The notes beneath the pieces were generated by a model. That model was not told where the DNA came from, searched no databases, and saw only the letters and a list, made by a program, of their open reading frames with translations. A stretch of 64,000 bases of DNA from the NCBI RefSeq assembly GCF_009741445.1, contig NZ_CP046507.1:2914001-2978000 (forward strand). Reading direction: 5' to 3'. Both the position numbers and the translations under genes were made by a program. This DNA comes from Mycobacterium avium subsp. avium. Lineage in GTDB: Bacteria; Actinomycetota; Actinomycetes; Mycobacteriales; Mycobacteriaceae. Below are positions 34,146-41,815 of this stretch, in pieces; position 1 is the stretch's first letter; each line of letters begins with the position of its first letter.

Positions 34146-35351
34146 ATGGCCGAACCCGACCGAGTGTGGGTGGGTATCGACGTCGGTAAGTCCACTCATC
34201 ATGCGTGCGCGATCGATGACACCGGAAAGGTGGTGTGGTCGAAGAAAATCCCGAACGAACAGGCCGCGATCGAAGACCTGATCGCCCAGGGCGGCCGGAT
34301 TGCTAACCACGTGGTGTGGGCGATCGATTTGACCTCGCCGCCGGCGGCGCTGCTGATCGCCGTACTGCTGAGCGCGAAAGCCGAGGTGGTGTATGTGCCG
34401 GGCCGCACGGTTAACACGATGAGTCATGCGTTCCGCGGCGAAGGCAAGACCGACGCCAAAGACGCGCGGGTAATCGCCGAAACCGCTCGGCACCGACGAG
34501 ATCTGTCCCCGGTCGTACCCGGCGAAGACCTGGTTGCCGAATTGCGGTCGCTGACCGCATACCGGTCGGATCTGATGGCTGACTGGGTGCGAGGCGTGAA
34601 CCGGCTGCGCTCGATGCTCACCGCCATCTTCCCTGCTCTGGAAGCTGCGTTCGACTACTCCACCCGCGCGCCGTTGATCCTGGTATCCGCTATGTGCACT
34701 CCGGGCGAAATCCGGTCGGCAAAAAGAGCTGGCGTGATCAAGCACCTTCGGAAAAACCGGGCATGGCCCAACAACATCGACACGATCGCCGACAAGGCGC
34801 TCGCCGCGGCAGCAGGCCAGATAATCACCCTTCCCGGCGAAGCCGGAACCGCCGCGCTCATCAAGCAACTCGCAGCACGGCTGCTGGACTTGGATCGGCA
34901 GATCAAGGACATCGATAAGCAAATCACCAACAAATTTCGTGAGCATCCCAGCGCCGCCATCATCGAGTCGATGCCCGGCATGGGGCCACACCTGGGCGCT
35001 GAGTTCCTCGTAATCACCGGCGGCAACATGGCCGCCTTCACCAACCCCGGCCGACTGGCATCGTTCGCCGGATTGGTACCCGTCCCACGCGATTCCGGCC
35101 GTATCACCGGCAATCTGCATCGGCCCAAGCGCTACAACCGGCGCCTGCGCCGCGTGTTCTACCTCGCCGCCCTGTCCAGCCTCAAGATCGAAGGTCCCTC
35201 GCGGGCTTTCTACGACCGCAAACGATCCGAGAACCATATCCACACCCAGGCCCTGCTTGCCCTGGCACGCCGCCACGTCGACGTCCTGTGGGCACTGCTG
35301 CGCGACAACAGAACCTGGCAACCCCAGCAACCAACCGTGGCAGCTGCCTGA
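34146..35351 (+). CDS. IS110-family transposase (bridge-RNA-guided recombinase type)
   Basis: 401 residues. The N-terminal RuvC-like domain has Asp12 (VGIDVGK), Asp61 (WAIDLT) where many relatives have Glu, and Asp103/Asp106 (GKTDAKDAR). The C-terminal Tnp20 domain has a helix-hairpin-helix ESMPGMG and a likely catalytic Ser in PRDSGR (~317). Two copies encode identical proteins, so both insertions are recent. GGAG lies 7 nt before the ATG. It acts on the circular element and its target, probably guided by the RNA from the left end. Confidence 0.93.
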   Translation: MAEPDRVWVGIDVGKSTHHACAIDDTGKVVWSKKIPNEQAAIEDLIAQGGRIANHVVWAIDLTSPPAALLIAVLLSAKAEVVYVPGRTVNTMSHAFRGEGKTDAKDARVIAETARHRRDLSPVVPGEDLVAELRSLTAYRSDLMADWVRGVNRLRSMLTAIFPALEAAFDYSTRAPLILVSAMCTPGEIRSAKRAGVIKHLRKNRAWPNNIDTIADKALAAAAGQIITLPGEAGTAALIKQLAARLLDLDRQIKDIDKQITNKFREHPSAAIIESMPGMGPHLGAEFLVITGGNMAAFTNPGRLASFAGLVPVPRDSGRITGNLHRPKRYNRRLRRVFYLAALSSLKIEGPSRAFYDRKRSENHIHTQALLALARRHVDVLWALLRDNRTWQPQQPTVAAA

Positions 35352-35376
35352 CGCACTCACCGGGCGTCCTCACCGC

Positions 35377-35398
35377 TTGACACGCTCATTGAGATTCC
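35377..35398 (+). promoter_or_regulatory. IS right end with -35 half of a circle-junction promoter
   Basis: TTGACA at 35377-35382 is a consensus -35 box but has no matching -10 here. When the ends join in a circle, the left-end TAGGGT (33928-33933) would lie 17 nt downstream, fitting TANNNT. Such a junction promoter would drive the predicted bridge RNA. The same halves occur in copy 2 (49117-49122 and 47668-47673). Confidence 0.55.
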
Positions 35399-36078
35399 TT
35401 TCGGCGCCGGCCGAATCGCGACCCGGCGAGCTGATCCGGGCGCGACGCCAACGTGTTGACCTCGCCGGTGCACAGCACGTCGTCGCCGAGCAACAGCCGT
35501 GCGGTCGAGGTGATGCCCCGTTCGCCCTGCGACCGAGTGATGTCGAATGCCAACTCGGTCAGCACCGGCGTCGGCCGGCGGAACGTCACGGCCAGGGAGC
35601 GGGTCTTCCCGGACCGGCCGGTGACGCAATTATGGTGCTGGATAACGCAGTCGAAGAACACGGCCAGGAATCCGCCGTGCACCAGCCCCGGCGGCCCTTC
35701 GTAGACCAGCGGGAAGTCCACACGCCCCGTTGCCTTTTCGGCATCCAGCCCGGTGAACCGGTACTCGGGGAAACACGGGTTGTAGGCACCGATGTCGGTG
35801 GCGTGGTTCAGATAGACCCGCCGCGGGTCATCAGGCATCTCCCCGATGCGCGGCGCATTGTCCGCCGGTGCCGCGGCCGACAGTTCGCTCTCCCACTCGG
35901 TGAACTTCGCCAGCATGGCGTCCACCGCCGGGTGCGGATGTTCGAGGGACACCAGCAGCGAGCTGAGCCGCCGGATGGCGGCGGCCGCGGCCACCGTCTG
36001 GGCAAGCGGCGCCTCGCCGAACCGGGCGTCACCGCCGGGCGCCGACGCGGGTGCGGCCTGCCCCTCCTCGATCGTCAT
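35386..36078 (-). CDS. PaaI-like thioesterase with IS-derived C-terminus
   Basis: 230 residues. The hotdog part is in the C-terminal half: PGLVHGGFLAVFFDCVIQHHN, then KTRSLAVTFRRPTPV. It is related to the thioesterase at 15716. The last residues read RRRKESQ and stop, with the final codons (SQ and stop) contributed by the IS. The flanks suggest the original end was RRRKESDT, with its TGA overlapping the hydratase ATG. Only the last one or two residues changed, so the enzyme should still work. A MIRU-like repeat supplies its ribosome site. Confidence 0.85.
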   Translation of the reverse strand: MTIEEGQAAPASAPGGDARFGEAPLAQTVAAAAAIRRLSSLLVSLEHPHPAVDAMLAKFTEWESELSAAAPADNAPRIGEMPDDPRRVYLNHATDIGAYNPCFPEYRFTGLDAEKATGRVDFPLVYEGPPGLVHGGFLAVFFDCVIQHHNCVTGRSGKTRSLAVTFRRPTPVLTELAFDITRSQGERGITSTARLLLGDDVLCTGEVNTLASRPDQLAGSRFGRRRKESQ

Positions 36079-36135
36079 CGGCGCCGCTCCTCCTCGTCGC
36101 TTCGCTGTGCGTCGCCGCCCGCGCGGGTCGCGCTG
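36079..36135 (-). repeat. MIRU-like repeat, copy 2
   Basis: Read on the minus strand, GCGACGCACAGCGAAGCGAC is followed by GAGGAGGAGCGGCGCCG and the ATG of the thioesterase at 36078. It matches the copy at 21459 closely, including the GAGGAGGAG ribosome site. Here it is at the start of a transcript rather than between two genes. Confidence 0.7.
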
Positions 36136-36210
36136 TCACCGGCTTTCACCGGGGTTGTTTCGCAGGCAGCGTATCCTTGCTAACTTATACAGCGTATCAA
36201 TCGTATTGCC

Positions 36211-36229
36211 TACTGTATGGGTAACCGTA
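36211..36229 (+). promoter_or_regulatory. Island palindrome, site 6 (divergent thioesterase / hydratase promoter)
   Basis: TACTGTATGGGTAACCGTA matches the reference at 13 of 19 positions. It sits between the thioesterase (start 36078, minus) and the hydratase (start 36256, plus). The plus-strand operon of hydratases and ligases would be under its control. Confidence 0.55.
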
Positions 36230-36255
36230 TCGGTGAAGAAAGGCCGGATTCGACG

Positions 36256-37077
36256 GTGAGTCAGGGGGCCGACGCGGCCGCAGCCGAGGGTTCGGTGGCG
36301 GTGCACCGCCAGGGTGCGGTGCTGCGCCTCACGCTCGATCGCCCGTCGCGGCGTAATGCGTTGACGCAGTTGATGATCGCCACACTGGTCGATGCGTTGA
36401 CCGCCGCGGCCTCCGACGATTCGCTGCGCGTCGTCCACATCGTCGGCGCCGGGGACGACTTCTGCGCCGGCGCCGACTGGGTGGCCGTCAACGATCCGGG
36501 CGGGCCCCGCCCGCGCGCCGGTGATCTGGTGCGCCGCATCCCCCACGCCGCGCACCGGGTGATCGAGCTCGTCGCCGGCATCCAGCTGCCGGTGGTGTGC
36601 AGTGTCCGCGGCTGGGCGGTGGGGTTCGGCTGCAATCTGGCGCTGGCCGCCGACTTCACCGTCGCCGCCGCCGACGCGGTGTTCTGGGAGCCTTTCGTCG
36701 AGCGAGGATTCAGCCCCGACTCGGGATCCACCTGGTTGTTGGCCCGGCTGGTCGGCCTGGCGCGGGCGCGGCGAATGCTGCTGCTGGGCGAGAAGGTCGG
36801 CGGGCGCGACGCGGCCGACTGGGGGTTGATCCACCGGGCGGTCGGCGGCGCCGAACTCGACGACGCCGCCGAGGAGTTGGTGGGCCGGCTGGCCGCCGGA
36901 CCGACCGCCGCGCTCGGCCTGGCCAAGCAGGCGCTGAGCTTCGGTCAGCACGCAACGCTGAGCCAGTCGCTGACCCAGGAGTTGTTCAATCTGGAATTGT
37001 CTTGCCGAACAAGTGATTTCAAGGAAGGCCTGGAGGCGTTCCGGCAGCGACGGGACCCGGATTTCCGTGGCCGCTGA
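36256..37077 (+). CDS. Enoyl-CoA hydratase/isomerase
   Basis: 273 residues. LDRPSRRNALTQLM, DDFCAGADW, and RGWAVGFGCNLALAADF are crotonase marks, with a Glu in FWEPFVERGFSPD. The GTG at 36256 is preferred; an ATG at 36217 would lie inside palindrome site 6. AAAGG at 36238 is the nearest ribosome-like site. First gene of the plus-strand operon ending at 43364. Confidence 0.88.
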   Translation: MSQGADAAAAEGSVAVHRQGAVLRLTLDRPSRRNALTQLMIATLVDALTAAASDDSLRVVHIVGAGDDFCAGADWVAVNDPGGPRPRAGDLVRRIPHAAHRVIELVAGIQLPVVCSVRGWAVGFGCNLALAADFTVAAADAVFWEPFVERGFSPDSGSTWLLARLVGLARARRMLLLGEKVGGRDAADWGLIHRAVGGAELDDAAEELVGRLAAGPTAALGLAKQALSFGQHATLSQSLTQELFNLELSCRTSDFKEGLEAFRQRRDPDFRGR

Positions 37078-37095
37078 CTACAGGCGCCGGGGCGT

Positions 37096-37153
37096 CGAGC
37101 GTGGGCGCCATGCACGAAAAGCGGCGCCCACCCGTACATACGGCCCACGCTCG
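37096..37153. repeat. Intergenic hairpin of the GAGCGTG type
   Basis: Perfect arms CGAGCGTGGGC (37096-37106) and GCCCACGCTCG (37143-37153) with a 36-nt loop lie in the gap between two hydratase genes on the same strand. It resembles the hairpins at 9725 and 22666 but does not separate convergent genes, so it may be a mobile palindromic repeat or an attenuator rather than a terminator. Confidence 0.55.
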
Positions 37154-37181
37154 GTGGCGCCGGGATACGAAGGGATGACTC

Positions 37182-37994
37182 ATGCCCGTTGATTCGTTCG
37201 ACACGATCAAGTACGAGGTCGACGGGCACACCGCGACCATCACCCTGAACCGCCCGGACGCCCTCAACGCGCTCAGCCCGCACATGATCACCGAACTGCG
37301 GGCCGCCTACCACGAGGCGGAGAACGACGACAGGGTGTGGCTGCTCGTCGTCACCGGCACCGGCCGCGCGTTCTGCTCGGGCGCCGACGTCAAGGAGATC
37401 CCCGAAGACGGCAAGGTGATCTACGAGCGGCCGTATTTGTCGACCTACGACCAATGGGAGGCCCCGCAGGAAGGGACGCCGCCGTTTCGCACCATGGCCA
37501 AGCCGGTGCTGACCGCGGTGAACGGAATCTGTTGCGGCGCGGGCATGGACTGGGTCACGACGACCGACATCGTGATCGCGTCCGAGCGGGCCACCTTCTT
37601 CGACCCGCACGTCAGTATCGGCCTGGTGGCCGGCCGCGAATTGGTCCGGGTGTCGCGGGTGCTGCCCCGCTCGATCGCGCTGCGGATGGCGTTGATGGGC
37701 AAACACGAGCGGATGAGCGCACAGCGCGCCTACGAGCTCGGGCTGATCAGCGAGATCGTCGAGCACGACCGGCTGCTGGAGCGGGCGCACGAGATCGCCG
37801 ACATCGTCAATTCCAATGCGCCGCTGGCCGTTCGGGGCACCCGGCTGGCCATCCTCAAGGGGCTGAACGTGCCGCTGCACGAGGCGGAGATCCTCGCCGA
37901 GACCTTCCGCGAGCGGGTGTTGCGAACCGAGGACGCGGCCGAAGGACCGAGGGCCTTCGTGGAGAAGCGCCAACCGAATTGGCAATGCCGATGA
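37182..37994 (+). CDS. Enoyl-CoA hydratase/isomerase
   Basis: 270 residues. LNRPDALNALSPHM, GRAFCSGADVKE, and GICCGAGMDWVTTTDIV mark the crotonase fold. An insertion around residues 80-100 (YERPYLSTYDQWEA) is shared with the next gene, pointing to a duplication. Its stop overlaps the ATG of the next hydratase (ATGA). Two similar hydratases side by side may form a mixed complex or serve different chain lengths. Confidence 0.9.
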   Translation: MPVDSFDTIKYEVDGHTATITLNRPDALNALSPHMITELRAAYHEAENDDRVWLLVVTGTGRAFCSGADVKEIPEDGKVIYERPYLSTYDQWEAPQEGTPPFRTMAKPVLTAVNGICCGAGMDWVTTTDIVIASERATFFDPHVSIGLVAGRELVRVSRVLPRSIALRMALMGKHERMSAQRAYELGLISEIVEHDRLLERAHEIADIVNSNAPLAVRGTRLAILKGLNVPLHEAEILAETFRERVLRTEDAAEGPRAFVEKRQPNWQCR

Positions 37995-38791
37995 GCGCAC
38001 GGTTCGACACCATCCTGCTCGAGGTGGACGCCACCGACCACGTCGCCACCATCACGCTGAATCGGCCCGAGCAGCTCAACGCGTTCAACCGCGCCATGTG
38101 TGCCGAGATGGCTCAGGCGTGGCGCCTGGTCAAGCTCGACGACGCGGTGCACGCGGTGGTGTTGCGGGCCGCCGGCGACCGGGCGTTCAGCGCCGGGCTG
38201 GACATCAAGACGCCGTACGGTCAGCCCGAAAACATCTGGAACCACGAGGATCCCGGCGAAGCCCTGAGCCCGAAGTGGCAGAAGATGTGGAAGCCGGTGG
38301 TGTGCGCGGTCCAGGGCATGTGCACCGCGGGCGCGTTCTACTTCGTCAACGAGTCCGACGTGGTCATCTGCTCGCAGGACGCCACCTTTTTCGATTCGCA
38401 TGTGTCGGCCGGCCTGGTCTGTGCCCTGGAACCGGTCGGCCTGATGCGTCGCATCGGGCTCGGCGAGACGTTGCGGATCGCACTGATGGGCAACGACGAA
38501 CGGGTCGGGGCGGACACCGCGCTGCGGATCGGCCTGGTGACGGAAGTGGTTCCCGCCGAACGGCTCTGGGACCGGGCCCACGAGATCGCGGCGACCATCG
38601 CCGCCAAGCCCCCGACCGCGACCGCGGGCACGGTGAAGGCGATCTGGGAATCACTGGACAAGCCGTATCGCGCGGCGATGGAGCAGGGCCTCATCTACAC
38701 CCGGCTGGGCAATCCGCTGGGCACCGCCGAGCTGGCCGCCGGCCGGGACGCCGGTGCACGCGGCGCGGCACGCACACCGAAGATCCGCTGA
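37991..38791 (+). CDS. Enoyl-CoA hydratase/isomerase
   Basis: 266 residues. LNRPEQLNAFNRAM, DRAFSAGLDIKTPYG, and GMCTAGAFYFVNESDVV. The oxyanion Gly-Gly pair typical of crotonases is Ala-Gly-Ala here, so substrate handling may differ. ATG at 37991 overlaps the previous stop; its own stop shares a base with the next ATG (TGATG). It is coupled on both sides. Confidence 0.9.
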   Translation: MSARFDTILLEVDATDHVATITLNRPEQLNAFNRAMCAEMAQAWRLVKLDDAVHAVVLRAAGDRAFSAGLDIKTPYGQPENIWNHEDPGEALSPKWQKMWKPVVCAVQGMCTAGAFYFVNESDVVICSQDATFFDSHVSAGLVCALEPVGLMRRIGLGETLRIALMGNDERVGADTALRIGLVTEVVPAERLWDRAHEIAATIAAKPPTATAGTVKAIWESLDKPYRAAMEQGLIYTRLGNPLGTAELAAGRDAGARGAARTPKIR

Positions 38792-40251
38792 TGCCGCGTC
38801 ATCCCCTTGTCCAGCGCATCGCCGACGTGCTCGACCTCGAGCCGCACGGCCGCGCCATCGAGTATGGCGGCCAATGGTTTTCCTGGGCACAGCTGGGCGC
38901 GACGGCGCGACAGGTGGCCGCTCGCACCACCGGCACCGAGGTGGGGATGCTGCTACGCAACCGGCCCTGGCAGGTGGCGGCGTTCCTGGGCGTGCTGCTG
39001 GGCGGCGGAACGGTCGTGGTGGTCAACCCGTCCCGCGGCGACGAGCGCACCAGGGCCGACCTGGCGCGGCTGCGGCTGCCCCTGATCATCGGCGAGCCCG
39101 ACGATCTGGCCGCCCTGGTGACCGACGACACCCCGACGATGCCGATCTCGCGCCTCGCCGACCCGCCGGGGCCGGCCGCCCCGCCCGCCGCCGCGCCGCG
39201 CAGTGTGGCGGTGCGCATGTTGACCAGCGGCACCACCGGCCCACCGAAGCGAATCGACCTGGGCTACGACATGCTGGCGCGCAGCGTGCTGGGCGTCGAG
39301 CCGGGCACCGCACCGGCGCCCACCGAACCGCGGCGCGGCGTCGCCATCGTGAACTCTCCGCTGGTGCACATCGGCGGGGTGTTCCGCGTGCTGCAATGCA
39401 TCGCCGACGCAAGGCCATTCGTGTTGCTGGAACGCTTCGAGCTGAACGCCTGGGCCGCCGCCGTGCGCAGGCACCGGCCCCGCGCGGTGTCGCTGGTGCC
39501 CGCCGCGCTGCGCACGGTGCTGCACTCCGACCTGCCGCGCGCCGATCTGGAAAGCATCCAGGTCGTCACGTGCGGCACCGCGGCGCTGACCGTGTCGCTG
39601 ACGACCGGCGCGTTCACCGAGAAGTACGGCATCCCGGTGCTGACCTCTTATGCGGCAACGGAATTCGGTGGCGGCGTGGCGGGCTGGACCCTCGCCGATC
39701 ACCGGCGGTACTGGCGGGTCAAACGGGGCAGTGTCGGCCGGGCCAACCCGGGCGCGGCGCTGCGGGTGGTCGCCGAGGACGGAACACCGCTGGGGCCGGA
39801 CGAAATCGGGCTGATGGAGGTCAAGCCCGGGCAGCTGGGGCCCGACGCGGACTGGCTGCGCACCACCGACATGGCGCGCATCGACGCCGACGGGTTTGTC
39901 TGGATCGTCGGGCGCGCCGACCAAGCGATCATTCGCGGCGGGTTCAAGGTGATGCCCGACGACGTGCGCGCCGCGCTGGAAAGCCACCCCGCGGTCGCCG
40001 GTGCGGCCGTCGTCGCCCGGCCCGACCCACGACTGGGAGAGACGCCGGTGGCCATGGTCGAACTCCGCGCGCCGTCGACGACCGACGCACTGGTCGAGCA
40101 TCTGCGAGAGCGCTTGGCGCGCTACGAGATTCCCACCGAGATCGCGATCGTCGACGCCCTGCCCCGAACCCCGTCCGGCAAGGCCGACCTGGCCGCGGTC
40201 CGCGGCTACTTCGCCGAGCGGCCGACGGTACTGCGCGACCATGCCCGGTGA
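38791..40251 (+). CDS. Acyl-CoA ligase-like protein 1 of 3 (ANL superfamily)
   Basis: 486 residues, short for a FadD. The N-terminal subdomain is reduced. P-loop MLTSGTTGPPKR (the usual Gly after Lys is Arg), adenylate motif SYAATEFGG, TTDMARIDADG and catalytic Lys in PSGKADLAAV. It begins by a one-base overlap with the hydratase stop and overlaps the next ligase by 11 nt. Catalysis seems possible, but the changed P-loop and short N-terminus suggest an unusual substrate. Confidence 0.88.
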   Translation: MPRHPLVQRIADVLDLEPHGRAIEYGGQWFSWAQLGATARQVAARTTGTEVGMLLRNRPWQVAAFLGVLLGGGTVVVVNPSRGDERTRADLARLRLPLIIGEPDDLAALVTDDTPTMPISRLADPPGPAAPPAAAPRSVAVRMLTSGTTGPPKRIDLGYDMLARSVLGVEPGTAPAPTEPRRGVAIVNSPLVHIGGVFRVLQCIADARPFVLLERFELNAWAAAVRRHRPRAVSLVPAALRTVLHSDLPRADLESIQVVTCGTAALTVSLTTGAFTEKYGIPVLTSYAATEFGGGVAGWTLADHRRYWRVKRGSVGRANPGAALRVVAEDGTPLGPDEIGLMEVKPGQLGPDADWLRTTDMARIDADGFVWIVGRADQAIIRGGFKVMPDDVRAALESHPAVAGAAVVARPDPRLGETPVAMVELRAPSTTDALVEHLRERLARYEIPTEIAIVDALPRTPSGKADLAAVRGYFAERPTVLRDHAR

Positions 40252-41815
40252 TTTCGCGACGGTCGGCGCGACGTTGCGGCACCAGGCGCGGTGGCGCGGC
40301 GACCACCCGCTGCTGATCTGCGACGCCGAACGGATCAGCTACGCCGAGGCCGACGTCCGATCGGCCGAACTCGCCCGGGGGCTGATCGCCCTTGGCGCCG
40401 GCAAGGGAACGCATGTCGGGCTGCTCCACCCGAACGGTGCGCGGTTCGTCGTCGCGATGCTGGCGGCGGCCCGGATCGGCGCCGTGGTGGTGCCGTTCTC
40501 GACGTTCGTCACCGTGCGCGAGCTGCGCGAGCAGCTTCTCGACAGCGACGTCGAGATCCTGTTGAGCGCCCGCTCCTTTCGCTCGCACGACTATGCGCGG
40601 CGCTTGTCCGAGGCGGTGTCGGAGACCGACTTCGATCCCGGCCGCCGGTTGTTTTGCACCGCGGCGCCGCAATTGCGCCGGGTGCTGTTCGCCCCGCAGA
40701 CGGTGGGCGCCCCGGGCGGCGGCATCGACCCGGCACTGCTGGCCGCGATGGAGGACGACGTGCAGGCGTGCGATCCGCTGGCCATCGTGTACACCTCCGG
40801 GTCGACCAGCACCCCCAAGGGGGTGGTGCACACCCACGGTGCGCTGCTGGAACACCAGCGCAACCTCAACGGAATCCGGGGTTTGACGGCCGACGACCGA
40901 TTGTTCTGCAATTCACCGTTCTTCTGGATCGGCGGGTTCGCCTTCGGACTGCTGGCCACACTGGTGGCCGGATCGACGCTGATATGCTCCAACGCCACCG
41001 ACGCCGGGGCGACTCTGGACCTGCTGGAAGCCGAAAAGCCCACCATGACCAACGGTTTCAGCGCGGGGATCGCCCACCTGGCCGAGCACCCGAGCTTTGC
41101 CGACCGCGATCTGTCGTCGATGCGGCGGGGGAACCTGTATCCGATCATGGCGGTCGAGGCGCGGCCCGCCGACCCCGAACTGCGGCACAACATGCTGGGC
41201 ATGACCGAGGCCGGCGGGGTGGTGCTGATCGGCGACGACGAAGCCGACCAGCCCGAGCACCGGCGCGGCTCGTTCGGCAAACCCGCGCCCGGGTTCGAGG
41301 CGAGGATCCTCGACCCCGACACCGGGGCCGCCGTCGCGGTGGGTGAGGTGGGCGAACTGTGCATCCGCGGGCCGTATCTGATGCAGCGGTACCACAAACG
41401 GAGCCGGGAAGAGTGTTTCGACCCCGACGGCTGGTTCCACACCGGCGATCTGGTGCGCGCCGACGCCGACGGATACTTCTATTTCGCCGGGCGGCTGGGC
41501 GCGATGATCAAGACCGCGGGCGCCAACGTCTCGGCGGTCGAGGTCGAAAAGGCGATCGCGGCGGTCACCGGCGGCGCGACCGCCTACGTGGTCGGGATTC
41601 CCGATGCCCGGCGCGGCCAGCTGGTCGCCGCCGCGGTGGTGTGGCCGGATGACCGGGCCGCCCTCGATCCGGACGCGCTGCGCGAACGACTCAAATCCGA
41701 ACTGTCGGCGTACAAGATCCCCCGGCGGTTCGCTTCCCTGCGCCGCGCCGACGTCCCACTGCTGTCCAGCGGTAAGGTCGACCTGCGGCAACTGAGGAAG
41801 CTGTTCGATGCCTGA
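40241..41815 (+). CDS. Acyl-CoA ligase 2 of 3
   Basis: 524 residues. P-loop YTSGSTSTPKG, GMTEAGG as adenylate motif, TGDLVRADADG and catalytic Lys in LSSGKVDLRQL. It overlaps the previous ligase by 11 nt and the next by 8 nt. It is closer to the third ligase (shared FFWIGGF/FFWVGGF and HTHG/HSHG blocks) than to the first. Presumably it activates an acid produced within the island. Confidence 0.9.
   Translation: MPGDFATVGATLRHQARWRGDHPLLICDAERISYAEADVRSAELARGLIALGAGKGTHVGLLHPNGARFVVAMLAAARIGAVVVPFSTFVTVRELREQLLDSDVEILLSARSFRSHDYARRLSEAVSETDFDPGRRLFCTAAPQLRRVLFAPQTVGAPGGGIDPALLAAMEDDVQACDPLAIVYTSGSTSTPKGVVHTHGALLEHQRNLNGIRGLTADDRLFCNSPFFWIGGFAFGLLATLVAGSTLICSNATDAGATLDLLEAEKPTMTNGFSAGIAHLAEHPSFADRDLSSMRRGNLYPIMAVEARPADPELRHNMLGMTEAGGVVLIGDDEADQPEHRRGSFGKPAPGFEARILDPDTGAAVAVGEVGELCIRGPYLMQRYHKRSREECFDPDGWFHTGDLVRADADGYFYFAGRLGAMIKTAGANVSAVEVEKAIAAVTGGATAYVVGIPDARRGQLVAAAVVWPDDRAALDPDALRERLKSELSAYKIPRRFASLRRADVPLLSSGKVDLRQLRKLFDA

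Larger units (their letters stand above)
33927..35390 (-). other. Antisense ORF pair of IS copy 1 (Hed-like)
   Basis: On the strand opposite the transposase, a 10-codon ORF starts at ATG 35390 and ends in TGA overlapping GTG 35360, which opens a 477-codon ORF ending TAA at 33927, right at the IS left end. It stays open through the non-coding left end too. The host SD kept at the right junction (AAAGGA) is 6 nt from the first ATG. IS900 has a comparable host-expression-dependent gene (hed). A high-GC shadow is the alternative. Confidence 0.4.
33924..35398 (+). mobile_element. IS110-family element (IS900-like), copy 1
   Basis: 1,475 bp, delimited by comparing copies 1, 2 and 3: the shared sequence starts TCCTTAGGG and ends CATTGAGATTCC. 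There are no terminal inverted repeats and no target duplication, as in IS110 elements. A 222-nt non-coding left end precedes the transposase, and the right end is only 47 nt. The target in this copy is the SD of the hydratase gene (CATG, 8 nt, then TCCTT on the plus strand). That fits the IS900 rule of CATG followed a few nt later by CCTT, although IS900 itself has a different transposase. Confidence 0.92.

Noticed and set aside
33924..35398. Calling the element IS900 itself
   Set aside because: Ends and target rule are alike, but the transposase N-terminus (MAEPDRVWVGIDVGK) differs clearly from the IS900 protein as I know it; only the family is safe.
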